Part shown: positions 63,277-64,000 of the stretch, piece after piece
How the letters are laid out: every line of letters begins with the position of its first letter
Numbering within the stretch: the stretch's first letter is position 1
Position numbers and translations under genes: made by a program
The notes under the pieces: model-generated
What the model saw: the letters and a program-made list of their open reading frames with translations, nothing else
What the model was told of the DNA's origin: nothing
The model's database searches: none
Source of the DNA: Pseudoxanthomonas sp. J31
GTDB lineage: Bacteria; Pseudomonadota; Gammaproteobacteria; Xanthomonadales; Xanthomonadaceae
Reading direction: 5' to 3'
DNA length: 64,000 bases
Assembly: GCF_000510725.1 (NCBI RefSeq)
Contig: NZ_AZNZ01000004.1
Location: 62,001-126,000, forward strand

Positions 63277-63450
63277 CGATCGGCTTCGGCGCGGCGCAAG
63301 GGGGCTCGATTCTAAGCCCTCCGGCGACGCAGCGACCCCCCCTTGCAATCGCGGCCGCAGCGGCGCCGGCGCGACGCACGTGCTTCGATGCAGTGCAGCA
63401 ATCGGCGTATCGGCGCGGCGCTTGCGGCATGACAGCGTTGGCCAGCGCCC

Positions 63451-64000
63451 TCAGCGCAGGCCTTCGCCGATGTGGTCGATGCGGATGCGGTTGGCGAACA
63501 GCGAGAACGCCAGCAGCCCGGCCAGGCCGCCGGCGCGTTCGATCCATGGCGGCAGCCACTGCGGCGGCTCCAGGGTGCCGTCGGCGAACAGCGGCTCGAA
63601 GCGGACCACGTCGTCCAGGGTCATCTTGCCGGCCAGCAGCCAGCGGCACAGGCGCAGGCGGTCGCGTTGCAGGGCCAGGCGGAAGAAGGTGTGCACGCCG
63701 ACCAGGCCGCGCAGGTACACCGTGTCCTTGGTGAAGGCGCAGCCCCCGGAGAGCGGCACGCCGCGGAACACGCGCTGGGCCGAGGCGAAGCTCTCCTCCT
63801 CGCCCTGCCCGGCGCCGAGGAAGTAGCCGAATACCTGCAGGAAGTCCGCGCCGTCCAGGGCCATGGCCACCGCCTCGGTGCGCAGGCTGATGCGCTTCAT
63901 CCGGCCGATGTCGATGCTGCCGGTGATCAGCTCGGCCAGGGTGGCCAGGCCCTCCTGGGTGGCGGTGACCCGCGGCGAGGCCAGGGCCAGGCTCGGCAGC
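63451..64000 (-). CDS. Flavohemoglobin expression-modulating QEGLA-motif protein, C-terminal part
   Basis: The gene enters from the right edge; 182 codons are seen, from LPSLALASPRVTATQEGLATLAEL to the stop. The TQEGLA motif and the following ITGSIDIGRMKRISLR identify the DUF1704/QEGLA family, metallopeptidase-like proteins named for an effect on flavohaemoglobin expression. Its real start lies beyond the window. The 174 bp to maeB hold nothing clear. Confidence 0.88.
   Translation of the reverse strand, partial: LPSLALASPRVTATQEGLATLAELITGSIDIGRMKRISLRTEAVAMALDGADFLQVFGYFLGAGQGEEESFASAQRVFRGVPLSGGCAFTKDTVYLRGLVGVHTFFRLALQRDRLRLCRWLLAGKMTLDDVVRFEPLFADGTLEPPQWLPPWIERAGGLAGLLAFSLFANRIRIDHIGEGLR

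Overview
The window is high-GC (roughly 70 % by eye), densely packed chromosomal DNA of a gammaproteobacterium of the family Xanthomonadaceae (Lysobacteraceae). This placement rests on the gene set and order: fabV as enoyl reductase, a DUF3016 protein, a DUF3297 protein, yaeQ, single-chain aceE, a two-domain malic enzyme, and many Xanthomonad-type hypothetical lipoproteins. Pseudoxanthomonas, Luteimonas or Lysobacter are my best guesses for the genus, but the sequence alone does not settle it. No rRNA, tRNA, CRISPR array or complete insertion sequence was found.

Layout. 0-5.4 kb: end of a PQQ-type sugar dehydrogenase with a membrane partner, a Lon-substrate-binding-domain protein, mpl (murein recycling) and two EamA exporters (rarD, yedA). 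5.6-17 kb: host-attachment-type protein, msrB, YciI and TspO-like proteins, a LytS/LytTR two-component pair, an HI0933-type flavoprotein with yaeQ, and a PAS histidine kinase followed by a single-domain receiver. 17-30.8 kb: fabV, an MFS exporter, a Nei/Fpg-like glycosylase, ACP phosphodiesterase, a lipobox-bearing trehalase, GST, a family 9 glycoside hydrolase with a LacI-type operator, a CHASE-PAS-GGDEF-EAL protein, a methyltransferase and a nucleoside deoxyribosyltransferase. 30.9-39.4 kb: a stress and envelope block with a universal stress protein, CBS protein, the ybhP-clsB-ybhN operon (cardiolipin synthesis), glycine-zipper proteins and a general stress protein. 39.6-49 kb: a frameshifted GGDEF gene, a tannase/feruloyl-esterase-type enzyme, hemerythrin, GST plus DUF4287, a DUF3592 pair, map and a second GGDEF protein. 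49-53.6 kb: a cluster of four lipoprotein genes, one coupled to a small helical cytosolic protein. 53.6-55.8 kb: a lower-GC island with a DUF4411 PIN-type protein and an Xre/ImmA metallopeptidase, entered through a field of GGGGTCAGGTTCAC repeats. 55.8-64 kb: aceE, a STAS protein, a small lower-GC cassette, maeB, and the start of a QEGLA-motif gene.

The most novel-looking unit is the cassette at 59833-60762. It encodes a 76-residue peptide with a textbook double-glycine leader, a CPBP-like membrane protein preceded by a perfect 10-bp intercistronic hairpin, and a 46-residue one-helix protein. By analogy with class II bacteriocin operons this could be a secreted peptide with its immunity or processing protein, but no exporter lies in the window and the predicted mature peptide is acidic.

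A second theme is regulatory. FNR/DNR-type dyads (TTGAYC-N2-GRTCAR) lie 64-80 bp upstream of three genes: the universal stress protein, a hemerythrin and a small membrane protein. This suggests a shared low-oxygen or NO response.
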